NCBI RefSeq assembly: GCF_030378065.1
Contig: NZ_JAUCGJ010000051.1
Location: 1 to 34,510 of the forward strand
Length of the DNA stretch: 34,510 bases
Origin: Candidatus Venteria ishoeyi
Lineage (GTDB): Bacteria > Pseudomonadota > Gammaproteobacteria > Beggiatoales > Beggiatoaceae
Direction: 5' to 3'
Position numbers and translations under genes: made by a program. The notes beneath the pieces are model-generated. The model was not told the origin of the DNA and searched no databases. It worked only from the letters and a program-made list of their open reading frames with translations. Shown piece after piece: positions 7,904 through 16,336 of this stretch. Position 1 is the first letter of the stretch. Each line of letters opens with the position of its first letter.

Positions 7904-8746
7904 ATGAATGAATCCACTGCTTGTTTGTATATTGTCGCCACGCCCATTGGCAATCTTGAAGATATAAGTCAACGCGCTTTGCGTATTCTGCAACATGTGG
8001 CTTTGGTCGCCGCAGAAGATACCCGCCATAGCCGCCCCTTGTTGTTGCACTTTGGCATCAATACCCCCTTGCGTGCCTTACATGAGCATAATGAGCAGCA
8101 AGCTACTCAGCAACTATTGCAGCAACTGCATCAAGGTGACAGTATTGCATTAATCAGTGATGCAGGTACGCCACTGATCAGTGATCCCGGACAACGCTTT
8201 GTGCAGGCTGTGCATCAGGCAGGCATTCCGGTTTGCCCGATTCCAGGGGCTAGTGCTTTGATTTGCGCCTTATCTGCTGCGGGTTTTAGTGCCGATCAAT
8301 TTTGTTTTGAAGGTTTTTTACCCGCCAAGGCCGGTACCCGGGAGCAACGCTTACAAGTCTTACAGGATGAAACCCGCACCCTGGTTTTTTATGAAGCCCC
8401 ACACCGGATTAAAGCCTGCGTTAAAGCGATGCTGTTAAATTTTGGTGCAGAGCGTCCAGCAGCCTTATTAAAAGAACTCACCAAACTTCATGAAACCGTC
8501 TATCGTGGTACATTGGCAGAAATCTTGCGTTGGTTGGAAGCGGAAGCAGTACACTGCAAAGGTGAGTTTGTATTAGTGGTCTCCGGTGCAATTATCGATT
8601 CTCGTGTCGCAGAAAATCCAGATGCAACACGGGTGCTGAAAATTTTACAGAAAGATTTGTCCTTAAAGCAGGCTGCTAAATTGACCAGTGAAATCACCGG
8701 CGTGCCAAAAAATACCTTATATGAATTAGGTTTGAAGCTGAAATGA
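7904..8746 (+). CDS. rsmI: 16S rRNA (cytidine1402-2'-O)-methyltransferase RsmI
   Basis: The 280-aa product begins LYIVATPIGNLEDISQRAL and has the conserved AAEDTRHS, ALISDAGTPLISDPG and PGASALICALSAAG motifs of the tetrapyrrole-methylase fold used by RsmI. The enzyme 2'-O-methylates C1402 of 16S rRNA in the decoding centre using S-adenosylmethionine. Length and motifs match the family. The start lies two bases after the preceding stop with no obvious ribosome site, suggesting coupled translation. Its own stop overlaps the next start as ATGA. In many gammaproteobacteria rsmI neighbours a lipoprotein gene (lpoA); here a different lipoprotein takes that place. Confidence 0.97.
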   Translation: MNESTACLYIVATPIGNLEDISQRALRILQHVALVAAEDTRHSRPLLLHFGINTPLRALHEHNEQQATQQLLQQLHQGDSIALISDAGTPLISDPGQRFVQAVHQAGIPVCPIPGASALICALSAAGFSADQFCFEGFLPAKAGTREQRLQVLQDETRTLVFYEAPHRIKACVKAMLLNFGAERPAALLKELTKLHETVYRGTLAEILRWLEAEAVHCKGEFVLVVSGAIIDSRVAENPDATRVLKILQKDLSLKQAAKLTSEITGVPKNTLYELGLKLK

Positions 8747-9873
8747 ATCACATCACTAGAGTTACCTGGCAAGGATATCTATGCTTATTTTGGATGATAC
8801 TGGGTTTGACGGCTTGTCAAACCCAACCTATTGAAGCAGAAAGCGTTGCAACTCAAAAGCAAACAAAAGCCTCAGTTTCTGTTTTTATCGCCACACCTGA
8901 GCAACTTCAGGCACAGCAAGCAGAACGCGACGCCTTATTGTCACAAACAAAATTATTGCCGTTGCAGCAATATGTTCAAAAACATCAGAAAGATCCGATA
9001 TACAGTGAAACATTGGCACAAGTTCGGGCAGAATTGGCAAAACGTTGCGCACAGGTGGCGATACAATACCAGCCTAAAAAACGTAATGCCGAGCACTTAG
9101 CACATTTGACTGCCGATCATCTGGAAACTTGTCCGGCAGTAGTTGCCCAGTTTGCCAAACAGCTACTGGGTGCATCATCTAAATCAATATCACAGGCAAC
9201 ATCACAGGCAACACCGCAGGCAACACCGCAGGCACAATCTGAGAAATCAGAAAAAACACTCTCAGCCTCACAAAAAAGTAGCACAACATCAGCACAGCAG
9301 AAGGTGCAATTACAGAAAGAGCAGTTGCAGCAATGTCACACGGCAATGCGCCAGAAAAAACAGGATGGGGTCATGGAACACTGTTTGCCACTGGCAGAAC
9401 ATGGCAATGCCAATGCGCAAAACTTGTTGGGTATTTTTTTATTGGCAAAGCAACCCCAGCAGGCTGCCAAGTGGTTTCATAAAGCCGCTGAGCGCGGTCT
9501 TGGGCAAGCCCAGTTTAATCTGGGGGTGCAATACGTCAATGGTCATGGCGTGAAAAAAAGTACGGAAATTGCCAGTCAGTGGTTTCAACGCGCTGCGCGT
9601 CAGCGTAGCACGGGTGCCGCTTATAACCTGGGTATTTTATATATGCAGGGACGTGGCGTGAAAAAAAGTGATGAACTGGGTTTTTTCTGGTTCTCTTTGG
9701 CGATTGCCTTAGCAGATGAGCAGGCGCGTCAAAATCACAGTCAATTACCTGATGAGCATGATAAGGCGCTAATTATTCGTGATCAATTATTACAAAAATT
9801 AACCCCTTTACAAATCACCCATGCACAAAATAAACTAGAGCAGTTTTTAAGCAAAGTACGTATCACTGAATGA
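8743..9873 (+). CDS. Sel1-repeat lipoprotein
   Basis: The 376-aa product opens with a lipoprotein signal peptide whose lipobox LTAC places the acylated cysteine at residue 25, so it should be membrane-anchored in the envelope. The middle is Gln/Lys-rich with a short Gln-Ala-Thr repeat (SQATSQATPQATPQ, DNA near 9190-9235). From about residue 220 come Sel1-type repeats (AKWFHKAAERGLGQAQFNLG, YVNGHGVKKS, AAYNLGILYMQGRGVKKS, FFWFSLAIAL), which usually act as protein-protein scaffolds. It overlaps rsmI by four bases and is followed 20 bases later by a Ser/Thr kinase gene, so the two may work together; that is inferred only from spacing. It does not look like LpoA. Confidence 0.85.
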   Translation: MNHITRVTWQGYLCLFWMILGLTACQTQPIEAESVATQKQTKASVSVFIATPEQLQAQQAERDALLSQTKLLPLQQYVQKHQKDPIYSETLAQVRAELAKRCAQVAIQYQPKKRNAEHLAHLTADHLETCPAVVAQFAKQLLGASSKSISQATSQATPQATPQAQSEKSEKTLSASQKSSTTSAQQKVQLQKEQLQQCHTAMRQKKQDGVMEHCLPLAEHGNANAQNLLGIFLLAKQPQQAAKWFHKAAERGLGQAQFNLGVQYVNGHGVKKSTEIASQWFQRAARQRSTGAAYNLGILYMQGRGVKKSDELGFFWFSLAIALADEQARQNHSQLPDEHDKALIIRDQLLQKLTPLQITHAQNKLEQFLSKVRITE

Positions 9874-9893
9874 TTGCCTGAGCGAGAATTCCC

Positions 9894-12071
9894 ATGCTTG
9901 CCAAAAAGCTGCATACCCATCTACAGCCTAATTTACAATTAGTCTCACCAAGTCATCATTTTTGTGCGCATTGTTTATTGGATAAAATGCCACAGGCAAG
10001 CGCAACACCGCCAGATATTTGCCCACATTGTGGTTTTGACGGCAGTAAAGAAGAACCACATCCCCAATATTTGACCCCCTGTACCTTGTTAAAAAATCAA
10101 TACCTGATTGGGCGGGTTTTAGGTCAGGGCGGTTTTGGCATTACCTATATTGGTCGTGATACCCTGCTCAACCAAACGGTTGCCATCAAAGAATACCTGC
10201 CTTCCACCCTGGCTGTCCGCAAAGAACAAAATGCGCTGCCCTTGCGGGGGCAGGATGTAAATTTTGCCAGGGGGCTGGAAAGTTTTCTGGAAGAAGCGCG
10301 TAACCTGGCACGCTTTAATCACCCCAATATTGTCCGCGTACTCAATTATTTCACTGAAAATCAGACAGCCTACATGGTGATGGAATATATTGAAGGAGAT
10401 AATCCAGCTGCGCGTTTGAAACGGCAAGGCGGTAAACTTTCAGTGGAAGCGGCGCTGAGCATCATGGAACCGATTCTGGATGCCTTGCACAGTATGCATC
10501 TGCAAGGTATTTTTCACCTGGATGTGTCGGCGCATAATATTTTGATTAATAAAAAAAATGTACCGATTTTAATCGATTTTGGTGCAGCGCGTAGCGCCAG
10601 CGTCATTGCCGACTACACCCGCAGCATGACTCTGGTATTAAAACCGGGTTATTCTCCATTAGAACAATATTCTGACCAGGGCAGTATCGGTCCCTGGACG
10701 GATGTGTATGCCTGCGGCGCGCTGTTGCATCAGCTACTAAGCGGGAAACTGCCACCAGCAGCCACGGATCGCTGGCCTAATGCGCCATTAAAACCCACTT
10801 TATTAAAAACCGACCACCGCCATGCTAAACGCTTAAATCAGGTACTGGAAAAAGCCTTGGCAGTGTCTATCAGTGATCGCTGGCAGGATGCCCATTTATT
10901 TCTTCACGGTTTACAGAAAGTGCATGAAACCGATAAACAACAAATGGTCTTCTGGGCCAGCATCGGTTTTATATTATTTTTGAGTATCGCCTTATTAGCT
11001 TATCAACTGCTGCCTGAGCAAATCAGGCTAGAGCAGAATAGCAGTACAATCAATTCAAGCCAGACTTTAAGCACAAAAATACCAGCACTAATAACGCCGA
11101 CAAACAATAACAGCGTACAAGCTTATTTACAGCAGGCAGCCGCTTTACCCACTGGGCAGGCTTTAACGCTGTTACAAACGGGATTAAATGAATTTCCAGA
11201 GCAGCCTGAACTGAAAACGGCCTGGTTTGATGTCAGGGCGCAGCAATCTGCGGTACAAAAATTATTAGAACAAGCGGGTATTTTACGACAGGTAGGAGAA
11301 TTGGAAGCGGCTTGGCAAAGTTATCAGGCAGTGACAATATTAGAACCTGAAAATACTGTTGCGCGAGATGCACTGACCGATTTTCCAAATGAGTATCTGC
11401 AACAGATTCAAGAACAAGAACAGGCTGGCGCATATACGCAAGCCTTATTATTATTAAGCATGGGGCGCGTGCATTATCCACAACACCCGCAATTATTACA
11501 GATGCAACAGCATTTTTCTGATATACATTTTTTATTACTACGCAGTCAGCAACAATTACAGCAAAACAAACTGACAACACCAGCAGGTAACAATGCCTAT
11601 GCCAGTTATTTAAAATTAAACGCCTTAGCACCTTTGCATACTGAGGTCAAAAAATTACCCACTAAAATTGCCACCGCTTATGCGCAACTGGCAGCACAGG
11701 AGTCTAAGCTCAAACAGCGCCAGATATTAATTAATAAGGGCTTGAGTATCCATGCACAATCTCCCGCTTTGTTATCCATGCAACGGCAACTCAAACAATT
11801 ACAAAAAAATATACCTGCGGCAACCCCGTTAACAAAACCAGAAAATTCAGCACCAGCAATTAATCTTGTGCAGGAACTGATGACTAAACCCGCAGCCTTA
11901 CCTGAAGCGGTTGTTATACAATCAGCACCCACTCACATTGAACCGCTACGGGATCAGGAAAAATTACTCACTGACCAGAAAAATCCTACAATACCTGAAT
12001 CAGATAAACAAAATGACGTAAAGGGGCAAAAACAACCGGGTAAAAACATCCTGTTTACCCCCTCATTTTAA
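9894..12071 (+). CDS. Membrane Ser/Thr protein kinase with zinc ribbon and TPR-like C-terminus
   Basis: 725 residues. A zinc-ribbon-like pair CAHC/CPHC (C24, C27, C43, C46) precedes a complete Hanks-type kinase domain. It has the glycine loop GQGGFG (77-82), VAIK lysine K99, catalytic loop HLDVSAHN with D210 and N215, and DFG at D228-G230. The usual HRD arginine is Leu (L209), so it is a non-RD kinase; the residues needed for catalysis remain. The activation segment and PGYSPLEQY are typical of the bacterial branch. A transmembrane helix at about 351-373 puts the kinase in the cytosol. The 350-residue C-terminus, rich in Gln/Leu helices, resembles degenerate TPRs and may be periplasmic. It lies 20 bases after the Sel1 lipoprotein. 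A PP2C-like phosphatase gene at 17626 is a possible counterpart. Confidence 0.9.
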   Translation: MLAKKLHTHLQPNLQLVSPSHHFCAHCLLDKMPQASATPPDICPHCGFDGSKEEPHPQYLTPCTLLKNQYLIGRVLGQGGFGITYIGRDTLLNQTVAIKEYLPSTLAVRKEQNALPLRGQDVNFARGLESFLEEARNLARFNHPNIVRVLNYFTENQTAYMVMEYIEGDNPAARLKRQGGKLSVEAALSIMEPILDALHSMHLQGIFHLDVSAHNILINKKNVPILIDFGAARSASVIADYTRSMTLVLKPGYSPLEQYSDQGSIGPWTDVYACGALLHQLLSGKLPPAATDRWPNAPLKPTLLKTDHRHAKRLNQVLEKALAVSISDRWQDAHLFLHGLQKVHETDKQQMVFWASIGFILFLSIALLAYQLLPEQIRLEQNSSTINSSQTLSTKIPALITPTNNNSVQAYLQQAAALPTGQALTLLQTGLNEFPEQPELKTAWFDVRAQQSAVQKLLEQAGILRQVGELEAAWQSYQAVTILEPENTVARDALTDFPNEYLQQIQEQEQAGAYTQALLLLSMGRVHYPQHPQLLQMQQHFSDIHFLLLRSQQQLQQNKLTTPAGNNAYASYLKLNALAPLHTEVKKLPTKIATAYAQLAAQESKLKQRQILINKGLSIHAQSPALLSMQRQLKQLQKNIPAATPLTKPENSAPAINLVQELMTKPAALPEAVVIQSAPTHIEPLRDQEKLLTDQKNPTIPESDKQNDVKGQKQPGKNILFTPSF

Positions 12072-12104
12072 AAGACAACCGGCTTAGGGTTTAAAGCCAC
12101 TAAA

Positions 12105-12137
12105 AAACCTGACAGGTCTTGAAGACCTGTCAGGTTT
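12105..12137. terminator. Perfect 16-bp hairpin between convergent genes
   Basis: AAACCTGACAGGTCTT (12105-12120) and AAGACCTGTCAGGTTT (12122-12137) are exact reverse complements around a single G. On the reverse strand the stem is followed by a run of six T, giving a good intrinsic terminator for the reverse gene pair ending at 12191. The forward side has only a short T run. The palindrome may also be a dispersed repeat unit. Confidence 0.75.
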
Positions 12138-12190
12138 CCATGAGAAATTAATTATCTGAAAAACAATAGGCCGCTACAATTTATTGAATC

Positions 12191-13597
12191 TTACTGATTC
12201 ATGAGCTGCGGTGCAGATACAGGTTGTTCAGGCAAAGCCCCCGTTTTATCCATGATATTTAAGGCACCAAATGCGGAAATAATATCCAGATTGGACATCA
12301 AACCGGAATTACCACCACCATTTTCCACATAGTTATGCGGCATTTCCACCTTAAAGTTTTTCAGATTGCGATATAACACATTGGCAATATCACGGTTGAT
12401 TTCTGCCATATAAACTTCTTTATTGGCCCCCAGCGCAGCATATTTTGCACCGATAATTTCTGCTTCTGCCTGACCTTTTTCCCGGATTGCCAGCGCTTCA
12501 AATTTGGCGGCGGCGGCATTGGCTTCTTGAATATTTTGATTAGCCTTGGCAATTGCCAGTTCTTTTTCTTTATCCACCACCGCAACATCTTTTTTCTTAT
12601 TTTGTTCAACCAGTTCTCTTAGCGCAATCTGACGCGCCACATCGACTTCTTTTTGTTGTGAAATCACAGCCAGCTCCTTGGCGCGCTGCGCATCCTGTAC
12701 CGCTTTGGTACGCTCGATTTCCTTTTTCAACTGCTCGGTTTTGGCCTGGGCTTTGGCGGTTTCCTGTTCCTGGATCGCCTTAATGCGTTTGGCGACTAAG
12801 GCTTTCTTATCGGACAACAGGGTGTTTAACTGTTGCTCAGGAAGAGGATCACCCACGGTGACCTGAGTGACTTGTATACCATATTGATCCAGCGGATTAG
12901 TCTGACGCTCAGGCATGCCGTTGTTATCCAGAATCGGCACGGTTTTCCAAACCAGTTGCTTGGTGCGTTGTAATTTTCCAGAATCACCCTGATCCACGCC
13001 TACGGGAGCCAAATCAGTTTGCTCAACCTCCACCTGCCGGCGCTCTGTCACATAAATACCATTACGCAATTGATCTTCGAGTTTGTTCTTAAACTGATTC
13101 AGTCCACCTTGAAAAAATTCTTCCCCGGTATATTGGGTTGCGGTAATCACCGTGACATTACGTGCATTTTTGACCAGCAGTGAATCAACCAGATTTTCAA
13201 AATGGCGAAACTCGCGATGCATCTGAATAATTTTTTCAGGATTGGCAGAGAGCTTAAAGCGGAAAGTTGCCGGAATACTGCCGGTATAGGTATCGGCAAA
13301 ACGCACGCCGATGGGATTAAGATCGCGCGTGGTCGTGCCGTATTCTTCACTGCCAAATGATGCGGTCATGACCTGTTTATAACGTGAGACCTTGGACAAT
13401 CCCGGCATCCGAAAATGAATACCCGGCTCTGTATATACCGTTAAATCACCCGTGATATTATTCTGATAAATGTACGTATAACCCGCGTCGGTCTGAAACC
13501 AGGCGCTCATGAGAAAAGAAAACACCAAACCTATCGCGATTAGTGGCAGCAGGACTTTGGAGACCTTTAAGGCTGCAATTTGATTTACATTTGCCAT
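12191..13597 (-). CDS. SPFH/band-7 (stomatin/prohibitin-like) membrane protein
   Basis: 468 residues. One N-terminal transmembrane segment (about 14-34) is followed by an SPFH core beginning YTYIYQNNITGDLTVYTEPG, then a long charged, Ala/Lys/Glu-rich coiled coil (about 265-400; QEQETAKAQAKTEQLKKEIE). The tail ends in SAPQLMNQ. AAGAGGA lies about 8 bases before the ATG. SPFH proteins assemble into large oligomeric membrane cages or rafts and scaffold proteases or lipid domains. The exact subfamily (HflK/HflC, flotillin or stomatin) is not clear, and no NfeD or HflC partner gene is adjacent. It lies 147 bases downstream of psd in the same direction, which fits a membrane-organisation role by association only. 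Confidence 0.88.
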   Translation of the reverse strand: MANVNQIAALKVSKVLLPLIAIGLVFSFLMSAWFQTDAGYTYIYQNNITGDLTVYTEPGIHFRMPGLSKVSRYKQVMTASFGSEEYGTTTRDLNPIGVRFADTYTGSIPATFRFKLSANPEKIIQMHREFRHFENLVDSLLVKNARNVTVITATQYTGEEFFQGGLNQFKNKLEDQLRNGIYVTERRQVEVEQTDLAPVGVDQGDSGKLQRTKQLVWKTVPILDNNGMPERQTNPLDQYGIQVTQVTVGDPLPEQQLNTLLSDKKALVAKRIKAIQEQETAKAQAKTEQLKKEIERTKAVQDAQRAKELAVISQQKEVDVARQIALRELVEQNKKKDVAVVDKEKELAIAKANQNIQEANAAAAKFEALAIREKGQAEAEIIGAKYAALGANKEVYMAEINRDIANVLYRNLKNFKVEMPHNYVENGGGNSGLMSNLDIISAFGALNIMDKTGALPEQPVSAPQLMNQ

Positions 13598-13744
13598 GTC
13601 TTTATCCTCTTATAAGTTTTACTATTAAAATATTCTGTCTTAAATTGTAATCGGTTTCCCGCAAAGGTGCTGAGACGCAGTGAGTTTTAGCTTGTTAGCA
13701 CTGCGGGAGAAATAAACTGTACAAGTTATTTAATCCCCCATTCC

Positions 13745-14593
13745 TTAATATTTTCCTAATGACTCACCCATTTTGAGTACATCACCGGGTTTTCGATGCG
13801 CCAGCCACTGCATTTGATTTTTGGAAAACAGCAAAATTACCGTAGAACCCATATTAAATCGACCTACTTCAGCCCCTTTATCAAACTGCCCCATGGTATC
13901 CGGCACTTGCCAGCGCTGCGGTGTTTTCCCACTACCGGGGGCAATGCCATCTTGCCACACCATATCCATGCTGCCGACAAAAATCGCGCCAACCATAATC
14001 ATGGCCATCGGGCCTACCGGGGTTTTAAAAATTGTCACCACCCGCTCATTGCGCGCAAATAAATTGGGTACTTGTCTGGCGGTACGCTGATTGACGCTGA
14101 ACAAACGCCCTGGCACCCACGCCATATCAATGGGACGCCCTGCTACCGGCGCATGAATACGATGATAATCTTTCGGTGATAAATAAATCGTGCAGAACTG
14201 CCCGTTTTCAAACAAACCGGCTAAGGGTTCAAAACCACCTAACAGGCTTAATAAATCAAACTCAAAACCTTTTGCCTGAAATAAGTTACGCTGATTAATT
14301 TGCCCGATTTGGCTGATTTCACCATCCACCGGGCTGATAATACCCTCGCCCAGCGGTCTGGCTTCAGGTTTTAAGGCACGGGTAAAAAATGCATTAAAAT
14401 TTTTATAATTTTCCGGTTCAGGATGCTGAACCTCTTCCATATTTATTTTAAAAAACTTTATAAACTGCTTAATCAGCCAGGGTGTAAGCTTGCCCATAGG
14501 CGCACGGGTAATATAAAACATCAGCTTGGAGAGCAAATGATGCGGCAAAATATATTGTGGCAAGGTCAGTAATTGGTCGAGCTTTTCAGACAT
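13745..14593 (-). CDS. psd: Phosphatidylserine decarboxylase proenzyme
   Basis: Converts phosphatidylserine to phosphatidylethanolamine at the inner membrane. Start ATG 14593 (MSEKLDQLL) is chosen because CCAGGAA stands 7 bases before it; the longer frame from 14623 needs a TTG. The 282-aa protein shows KFFKINMEEV, FNAFFTRALKPEARP, ISPVDGEISQIG and YLSPKDYHRIHAP. It has the self-cleavage site as MGST (cut between G249 and S250, where Ser becomes the pyruvoyl group); many homologues have LGST. Size agrees with the type I bacterial enzyme. It is divergent from the dynamin-like GTPase gene and upstream of the SPFH gene. Confidence 0.96.
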   Translation of the reverse strand: MSEKLDQLLTLPQYILPHHLLSKLMFYITRAPMGKLTPWLIKQFIKFFKINMEEVQHPEPENYKNFNAFFTRALKPEARPLGEGIISPVDGEISQIGQINQRNLFQAKGFEFDLLSLLGGFEPLAGLFENGQFCTIYLSPKDYHRIHAPVAGRPIDMAWVPGRLFSVNQRTARQVPNLFARNERVVTIFKTPVGPMAMIMVGAIFVGSMDMVWQDGIAPGSGKTPQRWQVPDTMGQFDKGAEVGRFNMGSTVILLFSKNQMQWLAHRKPGDVLKMGESLGKY

Positions 14594-14873
14594 TTTGTCT
14601 TTCCTGGAGTGAATCAAATTCAACTTATAATATAAGGGTTTATGGAAAATTATTCAGAAACCTGTAAAAAGCCCCAAAAAGAGGGTATGCTATGAAGGTT
14701 TCTGATGTGTACGCACAGTAATATTCAGCATTTGATGTTTTTATAAAAACTGAATTTTAATGTATCTTTATTTGAAGTATAGCACCATCGCCATATCATT
14801 CCGCGATGCTATTGCTCAAGGGATACAAAAACAACACTCTACAACTCTGGCATAAATACCAAAGGGGCAGTCT
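14594..14873. other. Divergent promoter region between psd and the GTPase operon
   Basis: 280 bases without a gene. It must contain the start signals of psd (reverse) and of the GTPase operon (forward). A TATAAT at 14626-14631 is visible close to psd but has no convincing partner. No operator palindrome or riboswitch was recognised. Confidence 0.4.
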
Positions 14874-16331
14874 ATGTCACAAAGTTCAATGCAAATTAAT
14901 AAGCGTCTGGAAAATCTGCAAACTCACCTTGCTGATGAACATCCTGACAATCCCACATTGGCAAAAGCGGTACAAAGCTTTAGAAAACTGGATGAAGTAG
15001 CCTATAGTCTGGGCCTACTGAAAAAAGATCAGTCCTATGCAACCCGCGTTTCCTGGTGGCCGATGATCGCTGTATTAGGTACTTTTTCTGCGGGCAAATC
15101 CACGTTTATCAATAGTCACCTGAACCTGCCCTTGCAGCGCACCGGCACCCAGGCGGTTGATGATAAATTTACCGTGATTTGTTACAGCCATAATGATGAA
15201 GCAAAAGTCCTGCCGGGTGTTGCCCTGGACGCAGATCCCCGTTTTCCGTTTTATCAAATCAGTCGCAGTATTGCGGAAATCTCAGAAGCGGGACAGCAGC
15301 GCATTGACGCTTATTTGCAACTCAAAACCTGTCCGGCAGAGAACATCCGGGGTCGCATTCTGATTGACTCCCCCGGATTTGATGCCGATAGCCAGCGTTC
15401 ATCCACCTTACGTCTGACCCAACATATTATCGATCTGGCAGACTTGGTACTGGTATTTTTTGATGCCCGCCATCCTGAACCTGGCGCGATGCAGGATACG
15501 TTGGATTACCTGGTATCCGCCACCATTGATCGCGCAGATTCCAATAAGTTCCTGTATGTGCTGAATCAGATTGATGTCACCGCTAAAGAAGATAACCCCG
15601 AAGATGTCGTTGCTGCATGGCAACGCTCTCTGGCCCAGGCTGGGTTAACTGCGGGCCGTTTTTACCGGATTTATAATGAGGAAGCTGCCGCACCAATCGA
15701 TGATCCGCAAGTGCGCGAGCGTTATGAGAAAAAACGTGAAGAAGACATGACCGAAATCGGCGTGCGTATGCAACAGGTTGAAGTTGAGCGTTCTTATCGG
15801 ATTGTTGGTGCATTGGAACAGACGGCGAAATCCATTGAAAACCAAATGGTGCCAAAACTGACCGATATGATTAAACGCTGGAAAAAACGGGTATGGATCA
15901 GCGATGGTTTATTAGCAGGTGCCATTGCCGGTATCGCTGCCATTGCCTTCTCCATGACCAGTACCTGGGATTTAGTCGCTAATTTTATTGCCGGCGTGGG
16001 TACGGGGGAAGTATTTTCTTTGATAGTTTTAGCACTACTGCTTGCCGGTGCAGGTTATTTGCATTTTTCCATGCGCAAAGCTGCGGGAAATCACATGCTG
16101 CGACAATTAACCCAGGAATATGTCGATGATGATGATTTACTTGAGCAATATAGTTCAGCATTCAGTAAAAGCATTGCTGGATACCGGCCCATGTTTTTAA
16201 GCAAACCTTCAGGTTGGAGTGGTCTGAGCAAACAGATTCTGGAAGAAGTCAAAACCGAAGCCAATGATTATATTCAAGTGCTCAATGATCGGTTTACCAA
16301 CCCTTCCGGTCGCTCCAAGGAAAATAGCTAA
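14874..16331 (+). CDS. Dynamin-family GTPase with two C-terminal transmembrane segments
   Basis: 485 residues; AGGGGCAG precedes the ATG. The G domain has P-loop GTFSAGKST (69-77), a threonine-containing switch around QRTGTQAVDD, DSPG (165-168) and NQID (231-234). This is the pattern of bacterial dynamin-like proteins and related large GTPases. Two hydrophobic stretches between about 343 and 400 anchor it in the membrane, with a helical C-terminus. Such proteins remodel or repair membranes, but the specific role is unknown. It leads a tight operon: the pyrX-like gene starts 5 bases after its stop. Phospholipid (psd) and SPFH genes lie divergently next door, giving a membrane-themed neighbourhood. 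Confidence 0.87.
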   Translation: MSQSSMQINKRLENLQTHLADEHPDNPTLAKAVQSFRKLDEVAYSLGLLKKDQSYATRVSWWPMIAVLGTFSAGKSTFINSHLNLPLQRTGTQAVDDKFTVICYSHNDEAKVLPGVALDADPRFPFYQISRSIAEISEAGQQRIDAYLQLKTCPAENIRGRILIDSPGFDADSQRSSTLRLTQHIIDLADLVLVFFDARHPEPGAMQDTLDYLVSATIDRADSNKFLYVLNQIDVTAKEDNPEDVVAAWQRSLAQAGLTAGRFYRIYNEEAAAPIDDPQVRERYEKKREEDMTEIGVRMQQVEVERSYRIVGALEQTAKSIENQMVPKLTDMIKRWKKRVWISDGLLAGAIAGIAAIAFSMTSTWDLVANFIAGVGTGEVFSLIVLALLLAGAGYLHFSMRKAAGNHMLRQLTQEYVDDDDLLEQYSSAFSKSIAGYRPMFLSKPSGWSGLSKQILEEVKTEANDYIQVLNDRFTNPSGRSKENS

Positions 16332-16336
16332 AGCCA

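Noticed and set aside
9143-9553. Forward 136-codon frame within the Sel1 lipoprotein gene
   Set aside because: It is an overlapping frame with a His/Arg/Gln-rich, biased translation caused by the CAG-rich repeat; the lipoprotein frame has a signal peptide and clear Sel1 repeats.
14594-14623. Longer psd beginning with TTG at 14623
   Set aside because: ATG 14593 has a good CCAGGAA ribosome site directly upstream, and the family N-terminus starts there.
14692-14721. Nine-codon ATG frame (MKVSDVYAQ) upstream of the GTPase gene
   Set aside because: Too short to support, no ribosome site of note, and nothing ties it to a leader-peptide mechanism.
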